Assembly (NCBI GenBank): GCA_019694295.1
Contig: JAIBCG010000018.1
Span: forward strand, 1-48,035
Source of the DNA: Saprospiraceae bacterium
GTDB lineage: Bacteria; Bacteroidota; Bacteroidia; Chitinophagales; Saprospiraceae
DNA: 48,035 nucleotides
Reading direction: 5' to 3'
In this document: positions 27,594 to 36,651 of the stretch, one piece after another
How positions within the stretch are numbered: the stretch's first letter is position 1
How the letters are laid out: each line of letters begins with the position of its first letter
The notes under the pieces: generated by a model
Told to the model about the DNA's origin: nothing
The model's database searches: none
Seen by the model: the letters and a program-made list of their open reading frames with translations, nothing else
Translations under genes and position numbers: made by a program

Positions 27594-28613
27594 ATGTATT
27601 TCAAAATTGGAGATAAGGTATTACTCAAACATCTCAACGAAGCAGGTACTGTTGTTTCGCCTCCTGATATCGGCATGGTACAGGTCGAACTAGATAATGG
27701 CGAGACCATACCGGTATTTTTGGAAGACTTAATTGCATATAACCCTCTATCGCAAGCAAATGTACCAATATCAGCTCCAAAACAGAAATTTACAGAAGAT
27801 TCAAGAATCATCGAATTTCCGGTTTCAAAACATAGCAAAACCGGTTTGTGGACCGCATTTATACCAAAGTTTAACCAGTATGACGAAATTCTGTATTATA
27901 CAGCATATTTACTGAATGATTCAAAGAACGATATTGTTTTTGAGATTGAGATAAGCACAAAAGCATTTAAACTTAGGCACGATAATATTTTGAAGCAAGT
28001 GCAAGCTTTTCTGATAGGACGTATAGAGCCTGAAATGATTGAATCACAGCTCACAGTTGTAGTTTCATTATCAGACTATTACACATCAGGCCCTGAAAAT
28101 AAACGAACACAATCCTTGAGAATTACCCCAAAAAAATTCTTCTCACGTGACGATCTCGTCCCCTTCTTTGACCAAATGGGTTATTTGTTTGAATTCATCC
28201 CTGATGTACAAAAGGTCGAAGATGGTGAAAGTTTAAAGGATTTTACAGAGAAAATATTAAAAAGCAAACCAGTGCAGGTTAAAAATAAACCAAAGTATGT
28301 ATCGACTACTGACCCACTCAGGAAATCCGCTTTTGAACCACAAATAGATCTCCATGCAGAAAAATTGTTGCGACCCGGTCAAAAATTGGAAGAACACATG
28401 ATTATGCAGCTCCAGATGCGTGTCTTTGCTGAATATATGGAAGAAGCTATACGCTTGGGTATGGACAAAGTATATATCATCCATGGCAGAGGAAACGGAA
28501 AGCTAAAATCAGCCATTGCAAGAGAACTACGCAACAACCCCTATGTTATTGATTTCCAGAATGAATATCACAACAAATATGGTTTTGGCGCAACAGAAGT
28601 GTGGCTGAGATAA
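27594..28613 (+). CDS. DUF2027-type protein with C-terminal Smr domain
   Basis: 339 residues. An N-terminal KOW/Tudor-like module (about 1-50, GDKVLLKHLNEAGTVV) is followed by a beta-rich middle region typical of DUF2027. The C-terminal Smr domain (about 255-339) has the DLH motif and the HGRGNGKLKSAI signature. Smr domains in MutS2-like proteins have nicking endonuclease activity, but there is no MutS ATPase here. The nucleic-acid target is unknown. It ends directly against the convergent T9SS cargo gene with no spacer. Confidence 0.85.
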   Translation: MYFKIGDKVLLKHLNEAGTVVSPPDIGMVQVELDNGETIPVFLEDLIAYNPLSQANVPISAPKQKFTEDSRIIEFPVSKHSKTGLWTAFIPKFNQYDEILYYTAYLLNDSKNDIVFEIEISTKAFKLRHDNILKQVQAFLIGRIEPEMIESQLTVVVSLSDYYTSGPENKRTQSLRITPKKFFSRDDLVPFFDQMGYLFEFIPDVQKVEDGESLKDFTEKILKSKPVQVKNKPKYVSTTDPLRKSAFEPQIDLHAEKLLRPGQKLEEHMIMQLQMRVFAEYMEEAIRLGMDKVYIIHGRGNGKLKSAIARELRNNPYVIDFQNEYHNKYGFGATEVWLR

Positions 28614-31166
28614 TCACTTGAAAACCGTAATATCACCTTTAAAAACAGATGTTTCGCCATTGGCAAGTTCTACCGTTAGTACATAAACATACACATCAGG
28701 ATTGAGAATCTTTCCATTGAACTTACCATTCCAACCATTGGCTTCGTCAGTAAACTCTTCAAAATATAGTTGTGCTCCCCATCTGTTATAAACACTCAGT
28801 GTAGATTTGGCTACCGCAATATTACCATAATAAGGTCTGAAGACATCATTGACACCATCTCCATCCGGACTGAATGTATTCGGTAGGAACACCTTATCGC
28901 TCAGACTTTTAAGATGCAAAGCAATGTTAACGGTATCTGTTGCTTGACAACCATTGGCATTACTTGCGACAAAACTAAAGAAACCACTACCGGTTGGTGT
29001 ATATACAAACTCTGTACAATTTCCACAATTATATGGGTAACTACCAGCCCACTCAATATTAACTATTTCTGCCAAATCACCTGTAAGTGCTATCTTGGCG
29101 GTTTCGCCTTCAGCTAGACTGATATCAGGCCCAAGTTCAAGATTAAAGGGCAATCCGGCCTTTATCTCAACAGGTATATCCAGCTTGCAGTTATGTACAT
29201 CATTTACATTTATCTTATAGCTGCCCGCATTCAGCTGATCGAATACGGCCGGTACTCCAGGAACTATCTTACCATCAAGCGAGATGATATATGGTGCCGT
29301 TCCGCCTTTAATATTGGTGATGTTGATTGAACCACCGGCTTCATTCTCACACAATGGATTCAAAATTTCGTATTGGAGTGTAATCTGAGGTGGTGAAGTA
29401 AGTGTGTAAGTACCAACGGCAGTGCAGGCATTGCCATCAGTAACCGTTACTGTATAATTACCTACCGAAAGATTGGAAAGTTTTGCAGTTGTACTACCTT
29501 CGCTCCATTTGTATGAAAAAGGTGGGAAACCCCCACTTACATTCGCCAACAATTCCCCGTTTGTGTCACCAAAACATTGGATTGGCGTATTCTCAAATAT
29601 TGACACAGCAAAATTCGGGTCACAATCGCAGGTGGGCTCACCTGTCCATTGGACAACTGCACACTTGTAGGCATCGTAAAGTTGGAAAGAATACATATTC
29701 CCTTCTATCAATGGGTCAGAAACAAATATGTTATCGGAGAATTTACCGGGTATGCCATCAATCTGATAGCTTGCAGTATCTCCACCTGTCACTGTGACGA
29801 CAAAAGCCGGTTTGCCATTATATATGGAGCAATCTGTCACAACATTCACGATTTCCGGACTTTTATGAACGATTACCTTGTAGCTACCTTGGACTGTAGC
29901 CGAACAACCAAAAGTATCGATACATTCCGTGATGGTATAAACAGTGGAAATCTGTGGCTGAACAACCGTAGGCTCGCCCTGTATCAGAAAATCTTTGATA
30001 TTGAGCCCTCCATTAATGGCTACTGTCACATTTATTGGCCAGCGACCGTTATAGTTGATTGGCAGGAATACAGATTTGCCCGGACAAATTTCTTCGGTTC
30101 CGCTTAATGAAATGACCGGTTTTTCAAGATTTACATTAAAAGGTATCAAATCAACGCATCCGTTCTTTGTTATGGCTTTAGCCCAAATCACCTGACTGAC
30201 AGTGACGATATTGCCAATTGGATTGGTATTATTAAGCATATCTTGCTGGTTGAGAAAATAGGTAAAACTTATATCAGCCAGATCAAGCCCGGAAATCTCT
30301 TTTTTCTTTAGGTCATTAAAATCGAAGGTAGAAGGATTGCCGCAGGTATATACATCACCAATCAATACATTCGGATTTTCAAGTGTTACACTGATGGTTT
30401 GTGTTGCCTTACAGCCATGAGGTGTAGTTTTGGTGACGTAATAGTTGCCGTTGGAAGTGACAACAGAATTAGCAAGCGCATTCGTCCCGTTTATAGCGTC
30501 AGAATACTTATTAAAATACTCAATCGTACCAGGTACAGAATCCAGGCCTTCAACTTTAATTGTTTTAAGATCCTGGGAAGATTGGTTACAGAACACGCCA
30601 GCCGTAAATGATAATTCAGGATTGCCTATTTCGGCTGTTCCATTAAAATATATAGTAAAACCTTTACCATTGGCTGTAATGTTGTCCACCAATAGGTAAT
30701 ACACCTGCCCTGCATTCACTTGAATGGTATTGATAAATTCCAGACTACTGCCTTCACCAAAAGATGCAGCAGGATCAGTAGCCACACCTGTAGCAAAATA
30801 TGGAGGTACCACTACTGCGCCTAGCCAGTTACAGGCCACCTCACTACTACCCGGTGTACCCGGACAACCACCTTCCCACATAGCAAAATCGTAATCTGCA
30901 AGATATCCGTCAGGTTTGATAGAAAATTCAAATGTACCTGTTTTTGTAGCGTAAAATGTAAACCAGTGACTTTGATGCTCTTGGTCTTCGAAGCATGAAT
31001 TGTTCATTACATCTTCAAAATTACCCGGGCCTGTCACCGAATTGACTACAACCGGGTCTTTTGTGCATAGCACTTGTGCTGTATTACAATCCTGAAACTG
31101 TGCTGATAATTCTCCTTTGATACTGAGTACCAAAATTGCAACAAGACAAAGAAGTTGGGCTTTCAT
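28614..31166 (-). CDS. Large secreted protein with SprB-like repeats and T9SS type B sorting domain
   Basis: 850 residues. A signal peptide ends near GELSAQ. An N-terminal beta domain follows (CNTAQVLC..., with HWFTFYATKTGTFEFSI, as in many Bacteroidota surface proteins). Several Ig-like modules come next. At least two SprB-type repeats are visible (IQCFGDTNGELLANVSGGFPP and LCENEAGGSINITNIKGGTAP). The final ~90 residues are the type B/CHU-C sorting domain: NTFSPDGDGVNDVF, VYNRWGAQLY, NGKFNGK and a terminal beta strand. It is likely an adhesin or matrix protein exported by the T9SS. It has its own promoter box. Confidence 0.82.
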   Translation of the reverse strand: MKAQLLCLVAILVLSIKGELSAQFQDCNTAQVLCTKDPVVVNSVTGPGNFEDVMNNSCFEDQEHQSHWFTFYATKTGTFEFSIKPDGYLADYDFAMWEGGCPGTPGSSEVACNWLGAVVVPPYFATGVATDPAASFGEGSSLEFINTIQVNAGQVYYLLVDNITANGKGFTIYFNGTAEIGNPELSFTAGVFCNQSSQDLKTIKVEGLDSVPGTIEYFNKYSDAINGTNALANSVVTSNGNYYVTKTTPHGCKATQTISVTLENPNVLIGDVYTCGNPSTFDFNDLKKKEISGLDLADISFTYFLNQQDMLNNTNPIGNIVTVSQVIWAKAITKNGCVDLIPFNVNLEKPVISLSGTEEICPGKSVFLPINYNGRWPINVTVAINGGLNIKDFLIQGEPTVVQPQISTVYTITECIDTFGCSATVQGSYKVIVHKSPEIVNVVTDCSIYNGKPAFVVTVTGGDTASYQIDGIPGKFSDNIFVSDPLIEGNMYSFQLYDAYKCAVVQWTGEPTCDCDPNFAVSIFENTPIQCFGDTNGELLANVSGGFPPFSYKWSEGSTTAKLSNLSVGNYTVTVTDGNACTAVGTYTLTSPPQITLQYEILNPLCENEAGGSINITNIKGGTAPYIISLDGKIVPGVPAVFDQLNAGSYKINVNDVHNCKLDIPVEIKAGLPFNLELGPDISLAEGETAKIALTGDLAEIVNIEWAGSYPYNCGNCTEFVYTPTGSGFFSFVASNANGCQATDTVNIALHLKSLSDKVFLPNTFSPDGDGVNDVFRPYYGNIAVAKSTLSVYNRWGAQLYFEEFTDEANGWNGKFNGKILNPDVYVYVLTVELANGETSVFKGDITVFK

Positions 31167-31210
31167 TTTGTAGGATTATAATTAAATATGCTTTAACGCA
31201 AAAAAGTAAA

Positions 31211-31218
31211 CAAAGTTA
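31211..31218 (-). promoter_or_regulatory. -7 promoter box TAACTTTG for the 850-aa cargo gene
   Basis: Exact TAnnTTTG match on the minus strand in the 74-nt gap between two cargo genes, 45 nt before the ATG. Confidence 0.5.
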
Positions 31219-31240
31219 GTAATTAGGTTCTTAATTTTCC

Positions 31241-34200
31241 TTATTTAACAAGTGTCAGTTCACCTGTTACAAACTCAATTGTACCATCCACCAACACCAG
31301 TTTCATCATATAAACAAATACACCGGAATTCACTTTGCTACCCTTAAACAAACCATCCCAACTCTTAATCGGAATACCATCATTGGTCACATTGTTCAAT
31401 TTGTAAATTTGCTCGCCCCAGCGATCGAAAAGGCTGAATTCTTGCATACTTACAATATCAGGCCCTAAACTTATCTCCACCCAATCATTCACACCATCAC
31501 CGTTCGGACTAAAAATATTAGGCACAAAATATTTAACATCCCGATTGACTGTAACAATTATATCTGCCTTGTAATAACAACCAGCCTTTGTCTGTACTTC
31601 AAGAAAATATTTGGTTGGAATAAATGGTTTCAAATAAGTATTGAGGCATGTATCGCAACTGATGTAACCTAAACTTGACCATTTCACTGATGCCAGTTCG
31701 CTTACCGGAAACTTCAGATTGGGTTCAATGAATACACTGTCTCCGAAGTTGATAATTGTATCTTTCCCTAGCGAAATACCACCGGTAAGTGCCGAAAAAA
31801 TCTCAACAGTAGTATCCTTAGTGCAACCTGCTGCGTCTTCTATTGAAATGGTGTATAAACCCGATACAAGATTGTCGAAAATATTTTCCGGCTGGAAAGG
31901 AAGCTGATTGATGCTGTATAGGTACGGAGGATTCCCTTTTATGACTTCAATAGAAATGCTACCTGTGCTATTACCTGAGCATGAAGGTTGTTTAAGATTA
32001 ATCTTCGCTTCTATGTCTGAATCTGTTCCTTGGGTAATAGTTACAGCATCTTCACTTGAGCAGCCGGTTGTCAGGTCTGTAACAGTAAGGAAGTAGGTTC
32101 CGGCAAGTGTTACTTCCGGATTGCCTGCATTTGCATCAGGAACATTGTTTGACCATTCAAAGGAGACATTAGTCAGTCCCGGATTGCCGGTTCCGCCAAG
32201 TACTGCATAGGCTTTGCTACATCCAAGTTGTTGGTCCTCACCTGCATCCGCCTGAGGGACTTTATTTATGACAATATTTATTAAGGCTTCTTCAACCTTG
32301 CAAGGTGGAGCATTATTCTGTATATATTTTAAGCTATAGCTTCCGGCAGACAATAAGTTGATATCAAGAGTGCCTGTCAAAGTATTAAGTGCTGCAGAAG
32401 CAGGTACGAGCAACCATTGCCCACCAAAATCAGCACCTGTCAGTAATTGGTTAAGGTTCAACAAGGTATCTTCTGCTTCGCAAAAAACAAAATCCTTGAT
32501 TGGTGTACCTGCATTTTTTGAGTCAACGATCTGGAGTGTCAATAATGTATCTTTTTTACAACCCGCAGGTACAGAAGCAAGAGCAGCTAAAATTGTATAT
32601 TCGCCCGGCATGATATCCTGTAATTGTAAAATGTTATTTTGTAAAATTGTTGCCGACTGCCCGCTCGGAATACTTATGAGTGCCGAAACAACGTTGGCTG
32701 AAAAATAATTATTGAGATCAATACTGATACCATCATTGCATAATACCGTCGGAATATCCTTCTGCAATACTGGTGGACATTTGCAGTCTTTCACCTCTAC
32801 CATCACAAGGTATTGTTTATCCTGGCAAGGAGAATTAGCTTTCAATGAATAACTAAATGTATATACACCGGGTGTTACACCTGAAAAATCCAAAAGCGGA
32901 AAAGTGCCTGTCGCGCCCGAATTATCAACATCTGTCCAGACTCCATTTTGTGACCCTTTTGTGATGAGTGAAGAAAAATTAACGGTAGAAACATTACCGG
33001 CTGATCCATCATTGCAAACAGAAACCATTTGTATAATATCAGCAGTAAGGTCGGCCACCACCTCAATTGTTTGTATTGAAAATGTGGGACAACCAAAAGG
33101 TGGATTTGCCTGTAAGTTGAATTGAATAGTATAGATTCCCGGGTCTGCATTAGTGCCGGAAAATGTGTTAAGTACTACTGTAGCAGGATTAGTGCCTGGT
33201 GGAGTCATTACAATTGCCCATGACCCGGCTTCGGTGGTCACTTTGTAATTATCAAGGTTGATACTTAGATTATTATTACAAAACTTACCTGGGTTTACAG
33301 TGGTCACACTGGGGCAACTACAATCCTCAACGATAATTCTTATAAGGTACTCAGTCTCCTTGCATGGAGATACCGCAGAGTTTGTTATGTATTTAAAATA
33401 ATAACTGCCCGGTGCCACGCCATTAAAATCAAGCAATGGTAGAGTGCCTGTTGCCCCGGAGGGTACCACTTGTTGCCACGAGCCACCTAGGTCTCCTGCT
33501 TTTAGAAGTGTGGAAAAATCAAGCAGACTAATGTGACCATTCTGGTTGCTGTTGCAAATATTTTTCACTGTGTCAAGCTCAGTAAAAGGCGCTTGTAACA
33601 ATTCAACTGTGGTAATGAAATCAGATTGGCAACCTGCGACAGGATTACTCAAAACAAATTTAAGCTCATATTTACCGGCATTGCTATTATCAAAAATAAA
33701 TTTATCTGCAATAATTTTTGCCGGATTTGCTCCTGACGGCGATGTCAATAATTGCCAAGTACCTGCTTGACCCGTTATTACCAGATCATTTAACAGAAGC
33801 GTATCTTTTATATTGCACAACACTGTACTGAGCAAACTCACTGTCGGACAATTACAGTCCTTGACGGTCACATTAACAGTATCATATACTTCAGGACAAG
33901 GAAATTCTGCAGAATTTGTTTCGTACCTGAACCTATATATACCCGGAGCAATATTCTTAAAATCAAGCACCGGAAAAATACCTACTGCACCAGAATTGTC
34001 GATATCTTTCCAAATTCCGGTTTTATTACCTGCAACGATTGTCTGCAACATATCAACAGTTGTGCCCTGCCCCATATCATCCGAATTACACACGGTAATA
34101 TCAGACATCATTTGAAGTTCCGGTGGTGCAACAATTTTCAGATTCAATACAACGGACTCTTGACAACCTTGTGGTGGAATCTGACTGAGTGTAAATTTTA

Positions 34201-36469
34201 TACTATAATTACCTGGTGTGGAACCTGTTCCGTCAAATATTGATCCGTTTATAGATGCCGTAGAGCCCGGAGGTGCACTCTCAAGACTCCAATTACCGGA
34301 TTCTGTGGTTATCAACAATGCATTCAGATCAGATTTTGCTGAGTTCTGGCACATATCACCCGGTGAAAGTGTTGCCAGACTTGGGCATTCGCAGTCTTCT
34401 ACTATCACATTAACGATGTAGAATGTATCTGTACAAGGAGGTATTGCTGATTGGGTTGTATAAACAAATTCGTAAGTGCCAGGCTTCACACCTGTAAAAT
34501 CAAGAAGAGGAAATGTGCCGGTTGCACCTGAAAAGTCTTTGTCTGTCCAGTATCCTTTGTTATCGCCGGAAACAATAAGCGTATCAAAATTAACCAGCGT
34601 ATTTTCCCCCATCATCGCACTATTGCAGACATTGAGTAATGGTTTTACCTCAGCTTTTGGTTTTTTATTGACATTTACATTTATCTGCTTAACTGCATCA
34701 CATTTTCCTACAACAAAATGTGCATAATATACGCCTGATACAGTTGGCTGTATCAAAGGAGATATTTGATTGGTTGCATCCGGAGGATTGGCAGAATGAT
34801 AACTAAGCGTACCCGGCATACCGTGTATTTCCTTAATATTTAACTTAGAAAGATCAAGTTCATCACCAAGACAAAGAAACTGATCGGGTACGGTTGTTAA
34901 TTCGGGTTGAATTATATTTTCAGCAACAGTTACATTTACAAAATCAGTACAAGTTTTTCCGGATGAAAGTGTAAAAGTGCCAGTCAGTTTATACGTTCCC
35001 GGCTTTGAAACCCACAAATCGGGCATATTGCCAGGTCCAATAACTTCACCTCCTCCGCTTGCAGTCCATAAGTAACTAAATGAAGGATTATTCTCATTAA
35101 CATCAGACCCATCGAGTAGTACTTGTTCATGAACACAATTGAGTGTATCCGGTTTTTTTACTTTAATATCAAAATTCATCACCTTCAGGTTCAATGTAAC
35201 GATGCTGTCACAACCTGTAAAGGATTTGAAGGTCTTGGTATAAATACCGGTCTTATTATAAAAATCGACACCAAATATTACAAATTCACCAACACAAATG
35301 GTATCGGTATAGCTATAATATTTTGTAGTAGCGGGGTTAAGCTTCAGATTATAGTTGATAGAACAACCGAGTGAATCGAGCTCAGTAAATGTATAGCTAC
35401 CCGGCATGCAGTAGGTCTTACCATGAAAAGTGATACACGAATCCTGACACAAGAACTGTTCAATATTGACAGGTGGAGGTGGTGGGTTGATATTAATAAA
35501 TATACAATTCTTACTCAAGTCAGCACAATAATCCGGATCTGGACTGCTTATTTCCTTATAAATAGTATCCAGTTTTGTTATGCCGGCATCTTTAATAACA
35601 AGCGCTGAATCAGCCTGCAAGTAGGATAAGCCACACACCTTGTAATTACCTACCGCATATCCTGAAAGGTCGGGTGCCTCTGTAAACTCCAGAATTACAT
35701 TTTTGGGTGAAGCGATGGTGTATGTATAATTGAATACTTTAGGGTCAGGTTCGTAACCGTTATAGTTTGGATTAAGATTGAGTTTTAGTTTATCTGAACC
35801 CTGGCAAGCTTCGATAATCTGAAAAGATGGATAAATGCCCGCGTAAGCAAGACATCCACATTCGATACCGGTTTCGTCACAAAATACAATAGAGAAATCA
35901 ATCACTTCTCCCTTATTGAGCGGAGCGTAATTTTTTACAACCAGCCGCCATGGTCCGTTGACAGGTCCGCTGTCAAAGTCTTCGAGTTTACCTAGGTTTG
36001 GATAATATGTTCCTGTATAATTGGCGCCTGTCTCCCATGGGTCGTAATTGGTCCAGACCGGACTAAAACCCGGGTCAGGAAAAACGGCAATCGAACTCGG
36101 CATAAAAGCTACACTCCACGTAGTAAGAGCTGTCACACCTACACCTGAGCCTGCATCCGGGCCGACTAGCCGAACTGTATCACCTCCGGGTGAAATGAGA
36201 TACATCTCAACCTGAAAAACATTATCTGCTTTGAAAACTACATTTACAGCGCAAACTCCCTGAAATAGATCTTCAAGCGAATTGGACTCTGCGCCATTTA
36301 CAAAGTATAAAAACTCTGTTGTTGAAAAATCCTGATTCCCTGCTTTGGGAATGGTACCCGGACAATTGATACACTGACACGGTTGTGCAATTGATTTATT
36401 AATACCTAATAAAAAGTATATCAGAAAAACAACTGACAGAATACTCTTATAGTTAAGGACTCGTGTCAT
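31241..36469 (-). CDS. Giant T9SS type B cargo protein with P-domain-like head and tandem repeats
   Basis: 1742 residues. The signal peptide runs from MTRVLNYKSILS to NKSIAQ. A region at about 30-190 resembles the proprotein-convertase P-domain (LISPGGDTVRL, GPWRLVVKN). Ig-like modules follow, then a regular tandem array of ~179-residue units with paired VCN...GTFPLLDF and DC.CP motifs. A SprB-like repeat (CSGNSTGSISIEVIKGNPP) comes next. The type B sorting domain closes the protein (NIFSPNGDGVNDWVE, LFDRWGEQIY). The start at 36469 is preferred: the frame is open to 36586, but that extension lies upstream of the promoter box and lacks a signal peptide. It is probably a surface adhesin or fibre. 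Confidence 0.82.
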   Translation of the reverse strand: MTRVLNYKSILSVVFLIYFLLGINKSIAQPCQCINCPGTIPKAGNQDFSTTEFLYFVNGAESNSLEDLFQGVCAVNVVFKADNVFQVEMYLISPGGDTVRLVGPDAGSGVGVTALTTWSVAFMPSSIAVFPDPGFSPVWTNYDPWETGANYTGTYYPNLGKLEDFDSGPVNGPWRLVVKNYAPLNKGEVIDFSIVFCDETGIECGCLAYAGIYPSFQIIEACQGSDKLKLNLNPNYNGYEPDPKVFNYTYTIASPKNVILEFTEAPDLSGYAVGNYKVCGLSYLQADSALVIKDAGITKLDTIYKEISSPDPDYCADLSKNCIFININPPPPPVNIEQFLCQDSCITFHGKTYCMPGSYTFTELDSLGCSINYNLKLNPATTKYYSYTDTICVGEFVIFGVDFYNKTGIYTKTFKSFTGCDSIVTLNLKVMNFDIKVKKPDTLNCVHEQVLLDGSDVNENNPSFSYLWTASGGGEVIGPGNMPDLWVSKPGTYKLTGTFTLSSGKTCTDFVNVTVAENIIQPELTTVPDQFLCLGDELDLSKLNIKEIHGMPGTLSYHSANPPDATNQISPLIQPTVSGVYYAHFVVGKCDAVKQINVNVNKKPKAEVKPLLNVCNSAMMGENTLVNFDTLIVSGDNKGYWTDKDFSGATGTFPLLDFTGVKPGTYEFVYTTQSAIPPCTDTFYIVNVIVEDCECPSLATLSPGDMCQNSAKSDLNALLITTESGNWSLESAPPGSTASINGSIFDGTGSTPGNYSIKFTLSQIPPQGCQESVVLNLKIVAPPELQMMSDITVCNSDDMGQGTTVDMLQTIVAGNKTGIWKDIDNSGAVGIFPVLDFKNIAPGIYRFRYETNSAEFPCPEVYDTVNVTVKDCNCPTVSLLSTVLCNIKDTLLLNDLVITGQAGTWQLLTSPSGANPAKIIADKFIFDNSNAGKYELKFVLSNPVAGCQSDFITTVELLQAPFTELDTVKNICNSNQNGHISLLDFSTLLKAGDLGGSWQQVVPSGATGTLPLLDFNGVAPGSYYFKYITNSAVSPCKETEYLIRIIVEDCSCPSVTTVNPGKFCNNNLSINLDNYKVTTEAGSWAIVMTPPGTNPATVVLNTFSGTNADPGIYTIQFNLQANPPFGCPTFSIQTIEVVADLTADIIQMVSVCNDGSAGNVSTVNFSSLITKGSQNGVWTDVDNSGATGTFPLLDFSGVTPGVYTFSYSLKANSPCQDKQYLVMVEVKDCKCPPVLQKDIPTVLCNDGISIDLNNYFSANVVSALISIPSGQSATILQNNILQLQDIMPGEYTILAALASVPAGCKKDTLLTLQIVDSKNAGTPIKDFVFCEAEDTLLNLNQLLTGADFGGQWLLVPASAALNTLTGTLDINLLSAGSYSLKYIQNNAPPCKVEEALINIVINKVPQADAGEDQQLGCSKAYAVLGGTGNPGLTNVSFEWSNNVPDANAGNPEVTLAGTYFLTVTDLTTGCSSEDAVTITQGTDSDIEAKINLKQPSCSGNSTGSISIEVIKGNPPYLYSINQLPFQPENIFDNLVSGLYTISIEDAAGCTKDTTVEIFSALTGGISLGKDTIINFGDSVFIEPNLKFPVSELASVKWSSLGYISCDTCLNTYLKPFIPTKYFLEVQTKAGCYYKADIIVTVNRDVKYFVPNIFSPNGDGVNDWVEISLGPDIVSMQEFSLFDRWGEQIYKLNNVTNDGIPIKSWDGLFKGSKVNSGVFVYMMKLVLVDGTIEFVTGELTLVK
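32270..34640 (-). repeat. Tandem ~537-nt repeats inside the 1742-aa cargo gene
   Basis: The VCN motif recurs near 34625, 34090, 33555, 33015 and, degenerate, 32480, always about 535-540 nt apart. Each unit has two halves: one with SGATGTFPLLDF...PGxYxFxY...DCxCP, and one with LCN...LN...GxW...PGxYxIxF. There are four full units plus one diverged unit. Confidence 0.75.
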
Positions 36470-36546
36470 ATTATACGGAATTCCGGGATTGATAATTAAA
36501 AACAGTTTGTTTAGGCAATTTAATATTTTTTGTACTAAATCGCAAG

Positions 36547-36554
36547 CAAAATTA
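36547..36554 (-). promoter_or_regulatory. -7 promoter box TAATTTTG for the 1742-aa cargo gene
   Basis: Exact TAnnTTTG match on the minus strand, about 80 nt before the ATG at 36469. It lies downstream of the alternative ATG at 36586, which it therefore disfavors. Confidence 0.45.
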
Positions 36555-36596
36555 AAACAATTTTTGTCAGTTACTCGATGTATCACTTACAAATGA

Positions 36597-36630
36597 TTCC
36601 GGCCAGGTAAATATTGTTGCCCGGCCGGAA
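36597..36630 (-). terminator. GC-rich hairpin after the 12-PKD metalloprotease gene
   Basis: Perfect 8-bp stem ttccggcc (36597-36604) with ggccggaa (36623-36630) in otherwise AT-rich DNA, 21 nt past the stop at 36652. There is no clean T tract on the minus strand, so it is a terminator by position rather than by full structure. Confidence 0.5.
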
Positions 36631-36651
36631 AAATCTTAAGTTGTATTTTTG

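Noticed and set aside
31719..34727. Many open frames of 60-120 codons on the plus strand inside the giant cargo genes
   Set aside because: They are antisense shadows that recur with the repeat period of the real genes. None has a start region or protein features of its own.
36470..36586. 39-residue extension of the 1742-aa protein
   Set aside because: It precedes the promoter box and hides the clear signal peptide that starts at the Met encoded at 36469.
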